This document shows positions 7,119 to 14,093 of a DNA stretch of 22,977 bases, one piece after another. The stretch's first letter is position 1, and every line of letters begins with the position of its first letter. The stretch spans positions 1 to 22,977 of the IMG/VR virus record IMGVR_UViG_3300035034_001766. One strand, written 5' to 3'. Both the position numbers and the translations under genes were made by a program. The notes beneath the pieces are model-generated. The model had not been told where the DNA came from, searched no databases, and worked only from the letters and a program-made list of their open reading frames with translations. The DNA comes from a virus.

Positions 7119-7529
7119 ATGTACATCGTGTCACAGTCAGAGTTTAGCGAAAGACTCGAGCAGGTACTAGACGATCTTCCTCCTATTGACTATGTTACGG
7201 GGCCAGGTCGTAGCGGAGCAATTGCATCTGTTTACGCATCCTATATGCTGCGTGTTCCGTTTGTTCCTTATGGATCTTTCATACCAGATCAAAGAGCCCT
7301 GATTGTAGACACAGCAATTAATACTGGTAAAACTCTTCGCAAAGCGTCAAGACAATACGGAGATGCTCCTTTCGTGTATGCATTTCGTGAACCACCGCAC
7401 GTTCACTTCTGGTATGAATGCTTAGAAGAAACTCCGGTGGAATTTCCAAGGCATCTTTACGAAAGAATGAAAGAACTAGTAAAAGATATCGACGTCGATC
7501 TAAATAAGAGGCTTCAAGATAATGACTAA
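7119..7529 (+). CDS. Phosphoribosyltransferase-like protein
   Basis: The 136-aa protein has the PRPP-binding loop of type I phosphoribosyltransferases at residues 61-76 (ALIVDTAINTGKTLRKA), although the usual second acidic residue (DD) is replaced by Thr. An early TGPGRSGAIASVYASYML segment resembles the pyrophosphate loop. It is shorter than typical enzymes (about 180-200 aa) and lacks a clear hood domain. Phage proteins of this type are thought to act in nucleotide salvage, which would fit the adjacent dUTPase, but the altered loop could mean a non-enzymatic role. The upstream ribosome binding site is poor. Its end overlaps the next gene by 8 bases. Confidence 0.68.
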   Translation: MYIVSQSEFSERLEQVLDDLPPIDYVTGPGRSGAIASVYASYMLRVPFVPYGSFIPDQRALIVDTAINTGKTLRKASRQYGDAPFVYAFREPPHVHFWYECLEETPVEFPRHLYERMKELVKDIDVDLNKRLQDND

Positions 7530-7887
7530 ATTGCTATTGGCTTCTGCGTTTGTTCTCGCAGCTACTGTGACTTATGCGCAGGAGTTTGAACCTTGGCAAT
7601 TTTATGATCCTTGTCTCTTAAACTCAGATATCTTAGAAATCCGTGACGAAGGAATAGATCGCGCGATAGTGACTTACTACAATTCTGAAAGTCTCTGTTC
7701 TGCTGATAGAACGGTAGTGTTGACCTCTGATGCAGGTATCAGTGTAGAAGTTACTATACAAACTAGTGACGCAGAAGAGCACATTACAGTAATACCCCTA
7801 GAAATGCAACTATTTTCATATCCACCAGAATCAGAAATTCTTGATGGTGAGAGCCAAGATTTTATTATCATGGGCGGTATGATGTGA
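7522..7887 (+). CDS. Exported hypothetical protein with signal peptide
   Basis: The 121-aa protein begins with a clear signal peptide: K3, a hydrophobic core LLLASAFVLAATV, then TYA-QE with an Ala-x-Ala-like cleavage site near residue 19-20. The mature part is acidic and beta-rich by appearance, with two cysteines (DPCLL and SLCSAD) that could form a disulfide in the periplasm. No lipobox is present, since the first Cys lies too far in. Secreted phage proteins of this size can act in superinfection exclusion or envelope change, but no known family is recognised. The ATG at 7522 overlaps the preceding gene. Confidence 0.65.
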   Translation: MTKLLLASAFVLAATVTYAQEFEPWQFYDPCLLNSDILEIRDEGIDRAIVTYYNSESLCSADRTVVLTSDAGISVEVTIQTSDAEEHITVIPLEMQLFSYPPESEILDGESQDFIIMGGMM

Positions 7888-7919
7888 CAAAATGTACAAT
7901 TTTAATGTGAGGATATATT

Positions 7920-8669
7920 ATGAATATGTTAAAGTGGGCCGAAGATGAACTAGAGGCGGCCGGATATTCAGCCTCTGATACTGAAGAAGGTCCTAATAAA
8001 TGGTTGCGCGAAGGTACATTGGATCTTCTAAAAGTATTTGTCAACCAGGGACATAGCGGTATGTCCGCACCTTTTGCACTTGAATTATTTAGTGCACTTG
8101 CTGCAAACAAGCCACTTACGCCTCTTTCTGGAAATGATTCTGAGTGGATGGAAGTTGGCAAAGGTACTTGGCAAAATAAACGAGCCTCGAATGTGTTTAA
8201 GTGCGCTGATAAAGGTGCTTATAACATAGAAGGAATTGTATTCTGGGAGTGGTGGATCGACGGAGAAACTGGCGAGAAGTACAAATCATATTTCACTAAC
8301 GCTTACTCTCGCGTACCGGTTACGTTTCCTTATACGGTTCCTGAGAAGCCCGAGTACCGAGAAGCAGTTCCCGCCCGACCCGACATACAAGACAGACTGG
8401 GTGATGGGAGCTATTGGGCTGTCGAGATTAAAAAGCTAAAGAAACAAGAAGAAAATTGGTCTTGTCTTATGATTCCAGTAAACGCAGATTACAGCCCAAT
8501 CTTATTAGACACAAATTATGTGGCTGAATATTTACCATACGTCGGTGGCTATTACGCTACCTGCGCCGACGGAACGGAAAAGTTTTTACCTGCCGGCACC
8601 TTTGCAGAATCTTCTAGAGTCGTACATGAAGGATTCTGGGTAGAATTAATTAAAGAGAAAGAGGAATAA
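7920..8669 (+). CDS. Conserved phage hypothetical protein, 249 aa
   Basis: The start ATG 7920 lies 8 bases after GTGAGG, a good ribosome binding site. The N-terminal 80 residues (LKWAEDELEAAGYS, then LLKVFVNQGHSGMSAPFALELF and a PLTPLSGNDSEW segment) look like a widespread phage module of unknown function; the rest is rich in Trp, Tyr and Glu, with a proline-rich stretch around residues 130-150 (VPEKPEYREAVPARPD). No catalytic signature, signal peptide or membrane helix is visible. It is cytoplasmic by appearance. I recognise the N-terminal pattern from other phages but cannot give a role. Confidence 0.7.
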   Translation: MNMLKWAEDELEAAGYSASDTEEGPNKWLREGTLDLLKVFVNQGHSGMSAPFALELFSALAANKPLTPLSGNDSEWMEVGKGTWQNKRASNVFKCADKGAYNIEGIVFWEWWIDGETGEKYKSYFTNAYSRVPVTFPYTVPEKPEYREAVPARPDIQDRLGDGSYWAVEIKKLKKQEENWSCLMIPVNADYSPILLDTNYVAEYLPYVGGYYATCADGTEKFLPAGTFAESSRVVHEGFWVELIKEKEE

Positions 8670-8697
8670 AATCGAAATTTTTTGGCTATTAACTCTG

Positions 8698-8838
8698 ATG
8701 TACGTGTCTGTTGGCTGGATGATAGTTTTAGCAGTAGGTTCTAGATACGGATTTCTTAACCACTCTACACTTATTCTAGCATGTTTAACCTGGCCTCTTA
8801 TCTGGCCAGCTATCATTCTATTTGTTCGCTATGACTGA
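8698..8838 (+). CDS. Tiny membrane protein
   Basis: This ORF, 46 aa from ATG 8698, is almost all hydrophobic: MYVSVGWMIVLAVGS forms one membrane segment and TLILACLTWPLIWPAIILFV another, joined by a short RYGFLNHS loop. It ends in TGA overlapping the next ATG (ATGACTGA), which suggests coupling. The best ribosome binding site, GAGG at 8661-8664, would instead serve a rare ATC codon at 8671 in the same frame and give 55 aa, so the true start is uncertain. Tiny two-helix phage proteins may act in lysis control or superinfection exclusion, but no specific function can be assigned. Confidence 0.55.
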   Translation: MYVSVGWMIVLAVGSRYGFLNHSTLILACLTWPLIWPAIILFVRYD

Positions 8839-9139
8839 TTGTAACTGGCCTGGCGGTGCCTGTGCATGCTATATGGCAGAGCAAGATAAAGTAGATCACC
8901 GCGGTCGTGTTTGGATGCACTGCGACAAGGGCCTTAGTTTGACAAAGGCGAGTATGTCAAGATTTGTCATGTTTTGCCTCGAAAATAGCATAGAAATCGG
9001 TGACATTTATCCGTTCGACCCAAGACATAAAGGCTGCCAGGTATCCGTTTCTGTTCGTATAAGACCAGAACAGTTTGACGCCTTTACTGATGCCACTAAA
9101 GGAATTCTTAGGCGACCAACAAAACTTAACTTGAACTGA
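8831..9139 (+). CDS. Hypothetical protein, Cys-rich N-terminus
   Basis: The 102-aa protein starts at ATG 8831, overlapping the stop of the tiny membrane gene. An in-frame TTG at 8822 would add three residues, but the ATG is preferred. The N-terminus contains three closely spaced cysteines (DCNWPGGACACYM) and another in MHCDKG, possibly a metal site. The second half has an alternating pattern (CQVSVSVRIRPEQFDAFTDATKGIL) resembling a small alpha/beta ligand or RNA-binding fold. No family recognised. Confidence 0.62.
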   Translation: MTDCNWPGGACACYMAEQDKVDHRGRVWMHCDKGLSLTKASMSRFVMFCLENSIEIGDIYPFDPRHKGCQVSVSVRIRPEQFDAFTDATKGILRRPTKLNLN

Positions 9140-9152
9140 TAGGAATACAAAA

Positions 9153-9341
9153 ATGTATGTTTTAATTGTTGATGGTCGGTATCATACAAACACTAATTTG
9201 TTGTGGTCCAATGATATACTGCAAGCAGCAATATTTGATATTGATACAGCAACACAAATACAGCAAAACTGGATAAAATTTAATACCGTCTTGACTGGTG
9301 TTAACTGCAAGCATGTAAAAGTTCATCTTCTTGCACAATAA
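9153..9341 (+). CDS. Small hypothetical protein, 62 aa
   Basis: The start ATG 9153 follows GATAGG by 8-9 bases. The sequence opens MYVLIVDGRYHTN, a beta-hairpin-like start, followed by a helix and a final KHVKVHLLAQ strand. No cysteine cluster, membrane segment or known motif is visible. It is the last backbone-composition gene before the second promoter and the G+C-rich cassette. Function unknown. Confidence 0.55.
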   Translation: MYVLIVDGRYHTNTNLLWSNDILQAAIFDIDTATQIQQNWIKFNTVLTGVNCKHVKVHLLAQ

Positions 9342-9345
9342 TGTG

Positions 9346-9374
9346 TTGACTTCGGTATCCGTATGGTTTATCCT
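9346..9374 (+). promoter_or_regulatory. Sigma-70-like promoter ahead of the G+C-rich cassette
   Basis: TTGACT (9346-9351), a 17-base spacer and TATCCT (9369-9374) lie in the 56-base gap before the CxxC/OB-like gene. The -35 and following bases (TTGACTTCG) are the same as in the promoter before gp45, and the spacer length is identical, which supports a common class of early phage promoter. Confidence 0.68.
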
Positions 9375-9397
9375 GTACTCAACGGAACCTCATCTGG

Positions 9398-10591
9398 ATG
9401 AAAATCATGGATACCGAAAACACAATTTCAGTGCTTACCTACCGTCTCGAGGAAGCACTTACGAATCTGAAAAAGCTCGCCCGCAAAGCTGAGCGCTACG
9501 GGACTCCTACCATTACCTGGACTCTCGGAACTCCTCGCTTCGAAGAATTTTTTGTCGAAGGCCAGAAAACGAAGCTTGAAGTTACTGACATTATTCTAAA
9601 CCACATCGAAGCGCCGAAAGTCGGAAACTACACTTTTGCCGCCCGCCTTGAGATAGTTGAAGGTGGAACAATTATCGACGGCATTCCGGGTGTCGAGTTG
9701 CCCGACCACTTCCGCCATTCTGATGGTCACTGCGAGCACTGCAACCAAGACAGGCTTCGCAAGCACCTCTTTGTAGTGCAGGATGATGTCGGTAACTTTG
9801 TTCAAGTAGGCCGCTCCTGTCTCCGTGATTATATGGGCACGGATACTCCTGCATCTGTCGCCGCCCGGTTTAGCTTCATCCGCCAACTGCGCGACTTCGG
9901 CGACGAATGGAACTTCGGTGGGCGTTCTGACGATAGTGCCCTGGAACTTCTCGCCGTGACTTCGGTTGCCATCCGTCTTTGGGGATGGATACCCAAGAGC
10001 GCACCAGAAGAAGCTGGTACCCCCACTGCATTCAGTATCTCACCTTGGTTCTACTGCAATCTTGCTAATAAGCACGATGTTGCCACTCGTGATCAGTTGA
10101 AAGCTGCTATTCGCCCCGAAGACTGGGTGATGGCTCAGGATACTCTGGATTGGGTCGCCGGTACTGACTCGGGCGACAGCCAATATATTCACAACCTCCG
10201 GCTTGTTCTTGGTCTCGGCGCTGTGGAACCTGTTCGCCGTGGACTGGCTTGCTCTGCTGTGGGTTCATACCAGCGGCACATCGGAAAGCTTCTCGCCTAC
10301 GCAAAGCAGAAAGAAGAAGCTGTTGATTCCAATCACATCGGGGCAGAAAAAGAACGCCTTCGTGGCTTGAAGTTGCGTGTCACCGCAGCCCGTGGAGTGA
10401 CCAGTGAGTGGGGTGAATCCATTCTGTATAAGTTCATCGACGAAGGCGGAAACTTGTTCTCGTGGTTCAGCTCCAACGGCGCCGAACTGGATGTCAACCA
10501 AGAGGTGGAAGTCGACGCCACTGTAAAATCTCACAATGAGTTCCGCGGCGTCAAAGAAACCCAACTGACTCGCACCAAAGTAAAGGCATAA
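9398..10591 (+). CDS. Putative zinc-binding, OB-like nucleic-acid protein
   Basis: The protein is 397 aa from ATG 9398 (394 from ATG 9407, which has GGA 8 bases upstream and may be the real start). Residues 106-145 hold a zinc-finger-like group: HCEHC (C112, C115) and GRSC (C141) spaced by a LFVVQDDVGNFVQVG strand pair. The last 75 residues (from about 322) look like an OB fold, with GLKLRVTAARGV, then ILYKFIDEGGNLFSWFSS and VEVDATVKSHNEFRG. I recall this combination in plasmid- and phage-borne proteins carried in accessory regions beside methyltransferases. A role in binding single-stranded DNA during entry or anti-restriction is plausible but not proven. Codon use is G+C-rich, unlike the upstream genes. 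Confidence 0.66.
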   Translation: MKIMDTENTISVLTYRLEEALTNLKKLARKAERYGTPTITWTLGTPRFEEFFVEGQKTKLEVTDIILNHIEAPKVGNYTFAARLEIVEGGTIIDGIPGVELPDHFRHSDGHCEHCNQDRLRKHLFVVQDDVGNFVQVGRSCLRDYMGTDTPASVAARFSFIRQLRDFGDEWNFGGRSDDSALELLAVTSVAIRLWGWIPKSAPEEAGTPTAFSISPWFYCNLANKHDVATRDQLKAAIRPEDWVMAQDTLDWVAGTDSGDSQYIHNLRLVLGLGAVEPVRRGLACSAVGSYQRHIGKLLAYAKQKEEAVDSNHIGAEKERLRGLKLRVTAARGVTSEWGESILYKFIDEGGNLFSWFSSNGAELDVNQEVEVDATVKSHNEFRGVKETQLTRTKVKA

Positions 10592-10657
10592 GGGAAAATA
10601 GAATTGCCGTATTACCACAACATCCCAGATATAGAAACCCTGGCAGGGAGCCATGCA

Positions 10658-10894
10658 ATGACGCACGAATTTCAAATTAACCGCAACGGCGACACACCAG
10701 ACACTCTGAAAAGTGAGTTCATTGCAGTAATGAACGCCGCAAGAGAGTTGACCGCGGCATTGCAGGCCATGACCGTCAACGGTCAATCCGCAATCGCACA
10801 GACCGGTCAGGACCGGGCGGTTCTCGCTCAGAATGTTGAAGCAATCCGCATATGGGCAGAAGCTGGTGCTATTCGTGTGATGAATCAGTCATGA
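10658..10894 (+). CDS. Small helical hypothetical protein, 78 aa
   Basis: I chose ATG 10658 because AGGGAG (10645-10650) lies 7 bases upstream. An in-frame TTG at 10604 with its own AGGGAA would add 18 residues and cannot be excluded. The sequence is mostly helical (ELTAALQAMTVNGQSAIAQ, then RAVLAQNVEAIRIWAEAGA) with few charges, suggestive of a small coiled-coil or helical-bundle partner protein. Its TGA overlaps the methyltransferase ATG as ATGA, so the two are probably made together. No known family recognised. Confidence 0.6.
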   Translation: MTHEFQINRNGDTPDTLKSEFIAVMNAARELTAALQAMTVNGQSAIAQTGQDRAVLAQNVEAIRIWAEAGAIRVMNQS

Positions 10895-12264
10895 GCAACC
10901 TTCCCGCCACGCTGCGCCGCCTGTCTGACATCGTAGACGAGTACGACACCAAGGTCGCGGCCATCCCGGCGACCGTTGAAGATTTCAAGCGATCCGTCGC
11001 CGCGGCTGAAATGGCTGCCTGTATCGGTGGGCAGTATGTGGGTTCGATCTTTCACCGGTCCTCGCCAAGCCTACAGGAGCATGCCCTCGCCAGTAACCTT
11101 TTGGAATCAGCGTGGAAGCACGTCTATCACGGACTGAACCTCGACAAGATTGCCCCTGCGTCCGACCGGTCGCGGTTCGAGACGGCTTTCAAGTCACCCG
11201 CACCGTTCACGCTGGACAATATCAGGGCCACGTTTGGTAAATATATCAGCGACCCACGCGGGCACATCTTGCGTGGTTTGGCCGAGGCGTTTGGAGAACT
11301 GGACCAATCCTTCAAGAGCCATGACCGTATGAAGATTGGCGTCAAGGGTCTCCCCAAACGTGTCATATTGTCCAGTGTCACCGACTCATGGCGCGGAGGA
11401 TATGGTACTGCGCGATTGCGTGACATGTTAAACGCGCTTTGCGTTTATAACGGTATGCCCCATCTGACCCACGGGCAGTTTAGCGACATGCTGTCAGGTG
11501 GGAGGGTCAGGGCGGTTGTTGAACCTGACACGACTGAGGGCCGCGCCCCACGCAACGAGGTGCTGGGTGATACCGTTGAGGGCGCCCTGGGCGACGTTTG
11601 GCTGAAGCGGTTTGCCAACGGCAACGGGCATTTGTTTTTCGGGTCGGACATGTTGAAGTTGGTGAACGAGGCGCTGGCCGAATACTACGGTGAAGTATTA
11701 CCTGACTGCCCAGAAGCGCGACCTGAGCGTGCAGCATCGACCGCTGTGGCCCGTGACCTACAATTCTACCGCACACCCGCCCAGGCCGCCGATTTGTTAG
11801 TTGATCGAGCCGAACCGCGGACAGGTATGAGGATCCTTGAACCGTCTTGTGGTGACGGGGCAATCATGGACGCCGTAAAGCGGTTCGCAGGTCGCCGGAA
11901 CATCGACGACCTACGGATCGTCGGAGTCGAGGTCAGCGTGTGTCGGGCCGACGCCGCAAAGGCGAAAGGATATGCGGTCCAGGTTGCCAATTTTCTGCAA
12001 GTCACACCGACCGCCGACTTTGATATGGTGCTGATGAACCCTCCCTTTTACGGTAAGCATTATCAGAAGCACGTCGAGCACGCCCTGAAATTCCTGAAGC
12101 CGGGTGGAGTTCTTTACGCCATCCTTCCGATCACGGCTCTGACCGATCATGGCTATATCGAACCGGGTCGGGGTTGGGATAAATGGAAAGACCTGCCTCC
12201 CGGATCGTTTACCGAAAGCGGCACAAATATAAATACGGGCATCGCGCGGTGGTACTGTGAGTAG
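10891..12264 (+). CDS. DUF4942-type adenine-specific DNA methyltransferase
   Basis: The 457-aa protein has two parts. Residues 1-270 resemble the DUF4942 module that precedes some phage and prophage methyltransferases, probably for target recognition. Residues 290-457 form an S-adenosylmethionine-dependent methyltransferase: FYRTP (292-296), motif I ILEPSCGDG (315-323) and motif IV NPPF (383-386), the catalytic signature of N6-adenine methyltransferases. No restriction endonuclease partner is adjacent, so it is an orphan enzyme and likely protects phage DNA or modifies host DNA. The start is ATG 10891, overlapping the preceding stop; upstream in-frame codons from 10852 lie inside that gene. 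Strongly G+C-rich (37 of 60 bases in 11161-11220), unlike the backbone. Confidence 0.85.
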   Translation: MSNLPATLRRLSDIVDEYDTKVAAIPATVEDFKRSVAAAEMAACIGGQYVGSIFHRSSPSLQEHALASNLLESAWKHVYHGLNLDKIAPASDRSRFETAFKSPAPFTLDNIRATFGKYISDPRGHILRGLAEAFGELDQSFKSHDRMKIGVKGLPKRVILSSVTDSWRGGYGTARLRDMLNALCVYNGMPHLTHGQFSDMLSGGRVRAVVEPDTTEGRAPRNEVLGDTVEGALGDVWLKRFANGNGHLFFGSDMLKLVNEALAEYYGEVLPDCPEARPERAASTAVARDLQFYRTPAQAADLLVDRAEPRTGMRILEPSCGDGAIMDAVKRFAGRRNIDDLRIVGVEVSVCRADAAKAKGYAVQVANFLQVTPTADFDMVLMNPPFYGKHYQKHVEHALKFLKPGGVLYAILPITALTDHGYIEPGRGWDKWKDLPPGSFTESGTNINTGIARWYCE

Positions 12265-12344
12265 GGCTAGTAAATGAGCGGGTACTGTTATTTTTATCGA
12301 CCCGAATAAATGCATCGTAATCTTTAACCAAGCAAGGAAACGCC

Positions 12345-13034
12345 ATGGTCACCATACTGACACGCAACACCGACATTCTACGAGCCGAAGTTACCGCACA
12401 CATCGCGGCTGATGCTCTAGTGCGAGAATCTTATTGGACTCCTAATGAAAATGCTGTTGGTGGTACTGGCTGCTTTATAGGGTGTCTGTCACACTCAGAT
12501 GACCCTGGACCAGCTTTTGAGCGCTTTGGCCTGCCACTTGCTGTTTTAAGACTTGCGGAAAATATCTTCGAGGCGCTGCCTAAAGAAGAGGGTAAGGCGT
12601 TTTTTGCCGCGCTGCCTGATGCCGTTGCCCGCGATGGAAAAGATTTGAACCGTGTGGCGTGGGGGTTTCTTTCATCTGAATTACGGTTACTACCCAAGAC
12701 AACCGATGTGGTGCAGGCGGTCATAGATACAGTAATTCTAGGTATGGATTTGCTGTCTAACGGTCAAGAATGGACCGATGACGTTAATGCTATTTATTCC
12801 GTTAATTGCGCTAATGCTGCCTATACCAAGGCTGATGGATCCTATGCATCATATGCTGCCTCTCATGCCACCGCCGCCGTCCTTGCCTGTCGCGGTACAC
12901 ATCCTGATGTAGATGTACCCTATGCTGCCGACTGTGTCGCCAATGCTGCGCGTACCATTGCCGCAGGTGCCTCCTATACCGCCACCCGACTTCGCCAGCG
13001 GGATACATTGCTTTCGCTAATAGCCGCTGCTTAA
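12345..13034 (+). CDS. CFIGC-motif protein, first of two tandem paralogues
   Basis: The 229-aa protein starts at ATG 12345, preceded by AAGGAA about 6 bases upstream. Residues 42-47 are GCFIGC (C43, C47), followed by a SHSDDPGPAFERFGLPLAVLRL region, and residues 135-165 hold DVVQAVIDTVILGMDLLSNG. The C-terminal 75 residues are a degenerate Ala/Tyr-rich stretch (AAYTKADGSYASYAASHAT, and AANAARTIAAGASY) ending LRQRDTLLSLIAAA. I recall related phage and plasmid proteins with a CFIGC-like motif, an inhibitor-of-unknown-type context and Ala-rich tails, but no established function. It is about 45% identical by eye to the next gene. Confidence 0.65.
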   Translation: MVTILTRNTDILRAEVTAHIAADALVRESYWTPNENAVGGTGCFIGCLSHSDDPGPAFERFGLPLAVLRLAENIFEALPKEEGKAFFAALPDAVARDGKDLNRVAWGFLSSELRLLPKTTDVVQAVIDTVILGMDLLSNGQEWTDDVNAIYSVNCANAAYTKADGSYASYAASHATAAVLACRGTHPDVDVPYAADCVANAARTIAAGASYTATRLRQRDTLLSLIAAA

Positions 13035-13055
13035 CTCAACCTAAAGGATTACATT

Positions 13056-13712
13056 ATGGTCGCTATGCTCACACGCAATATTGCACAATTTCGTGGTAAT
13101 ATCGAATTCCATGCCGCTTCTGATTTACTCGACGGTGGTAATTGTTATTACTATAACCCTAAGTCACAAAAGGCTTGTTTTATTGGTTGTCAGGTTAAAA
13201 CTGGTGACACGAAACTTCTGGAAACAGAATACGGTATTCCTGAAGTTCTGGCTCGTATACTGGAAGCAATTTTTGAGTCACAGCCAAGTAAGATCGACAA
13301 AGTTACATTTGCGCTAGAGGTCGGCGATGCAATTGAAAGAGACGGCAAAGATCTGACTCTCGTATCTTGGATTTTTCTTTCATCTGCGCTAAGGTCGATG
13401 CCTAAAGTTATAGATACGGTCCAAGCAACCATTGATCCTATTATCGCAGGAATGAATTTACTGGCAAATGGAAAAGATTGGTCGTCTGACTTGGCTGGTG
13501 CTGCCGGTTTTACCGCAGAAAATATTTTCGAGTTTACAGACCCCGTCGCAGGATATGCTTCCCTAGCGGCAGCATATGCTGCCTATGCCGTTACTGATGC
13601 CGGCACCGCAGGTTGGGCTGCATACAACGCTATTGATGCGGGTGGTGCTTACGGAGAAGAAGTACGACTGCAACAGCGCAATGATATTTTGTCACTTATC
13701 CGCGCAGCTTAA
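13056..13712 (+). CDS. CFIGC-motif protein, second tandem paralogue
   Basis: The 218-aa protein is a diverged duplicate of the preceding gene. The start (MVAMLTRNIAQF against MVTILTRNTDIL), the CFIGC motif (C41, C45), the VIDTVQATIDPIIAGMNLLANGKDW segment and the LQQRNDILSLIRAA end all correspond. Its Ala-rich tail (SLAAAYAAYAVTDAGTAGWA) differs in composition from that of the first copy, as if the tails expand or contract by small repeat units. The copy is richer in A+T than its partner, closer to the phage backbone, so it may have been resident longer. RBS AAAGGA lies about 8 bases before the ATG. Function unknown. Confidence 0.65.
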   Translation: MVAMLTRNIAQFRGNIEFHAASDLLDGGNCYYYNPKSQKACFIGCQVKTGDTKLLETEYGIPEVLARILEAIFESQPSKIDKVTFALEVGDAIERDGKDLTLVSWIFLSSALRSMPKVIDTVQATIDPIIAGMNLLANGKDWSSDLAGAAGFTAENIFEFTDPVAGYASLAAAYAAYAVTDAGTAGWAAYNAIDAGGAYGEEVRLQQRNDILSLIRAA

Positions 13713-13740
13713 CTCTAATCAGATAGAAGGATACAACCTG

Positions 13741-13911
13741 ATGGAGACTTTTACGGATTATGTAAGAGAAAGAACTGAAATCTGTCCTAAATGTCTTTGG
13801 CATCACAGTAGATTTAGTCCATGTAAAAATTCAGATACACATCAAACTACAAGACCGCCGACATTAGAAGACCTGAGACATGACTATGAGAAATTAATTG
13901 AAAACCTATAA
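13741..13911 (+). CDS. Small CxxC hypothetical protein, 56 aa
   Basis: I chose ATG 13741 because AGAAGG (13725-13730) sits 10 bases upstream. The frame is open further back to 13576, but that part lies inside the second CFIGC gene in another phase. The sequence has CPKC (C15, C18), two histidines (H21, H22) and C28 in a compact cluster that could bind a metal ion, followed by a helical C-terminus (LEDLRHDYEKLIENL). Role unknown. Confidence 0.6.
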   Translation: METFTDYVRERTEICPKCLWHHSRFSPCKNSDTHQTTRPPTLEDLRHDYEKLIENL

Positions 13912-13920
13912 GGAAGAAAC

Positions 13921-14079
13921 ATGAAAGAATCTGCACTACTAAAAGAGTCATTCAAGACTTTTTCTGATAAGCATCTGCTTGCGATCTATAACGTAGCAAA
14001 GACAAGGCTTCGGATCTTTTTCAAGAATCCGAAAGACATGATTGCACTACGGAAAGAAATTGACATTCGCAAACTCTGA
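13921..14079 (+). CDS. Small basic hypothetical protein, 52 aa
   Basis: ATG 13921 follows AAGGAAG, a strong ribosome binding site, 9 bases after the previous stop. The product is lysine- and arginine-rich and mostly helical (LLKESFKTFSDKHLLAIYNVAKTRL), ending EIDIRKL. The last three sense codons and the stop form the left arm of the hairpin at 14065-14093, so its end has a structural constraint. No family recognised. Confidence 0.6.
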   Translation: MKESALLKESFKTFSDKHLLAIYNVAKTRLRIFFKNPKDMIALRKEIDIRKL

Positions 14080-14093
14080 ATTAGTTTGCGAAT
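14065..14093. terminator. Perfect 11-bp hairpin between convergent genes, possible bidirectional terminator
   Basis: ATTCGCAAACT (14065-14075) and AGTTTGCGAAT (14083-14093) are exact reverse complements around a 7-base loop. The structure contains the TGA of the + strand gene (14077-14079) and the TAA of the - strand tape measure (14083-14081), and codes the last residues of both. There is no U-tract on either side, so it may end or protect transcripts by structure rather than act as a classical intrinsic terminator. Confidence 0.65.

Noticed and set aside
10604-10657. TTG start for the 78-aa protein
   Set aside because: Not excluded, but ATG 10658 with AGGGAG at 7 bases is the better initiation site.
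13576-13740. N-terminal extension of the small CxxC protein
   Set aside because: It lies inside the second CFIGC gene in another phase, and a good ribosome binding site precedes ATG 13741.
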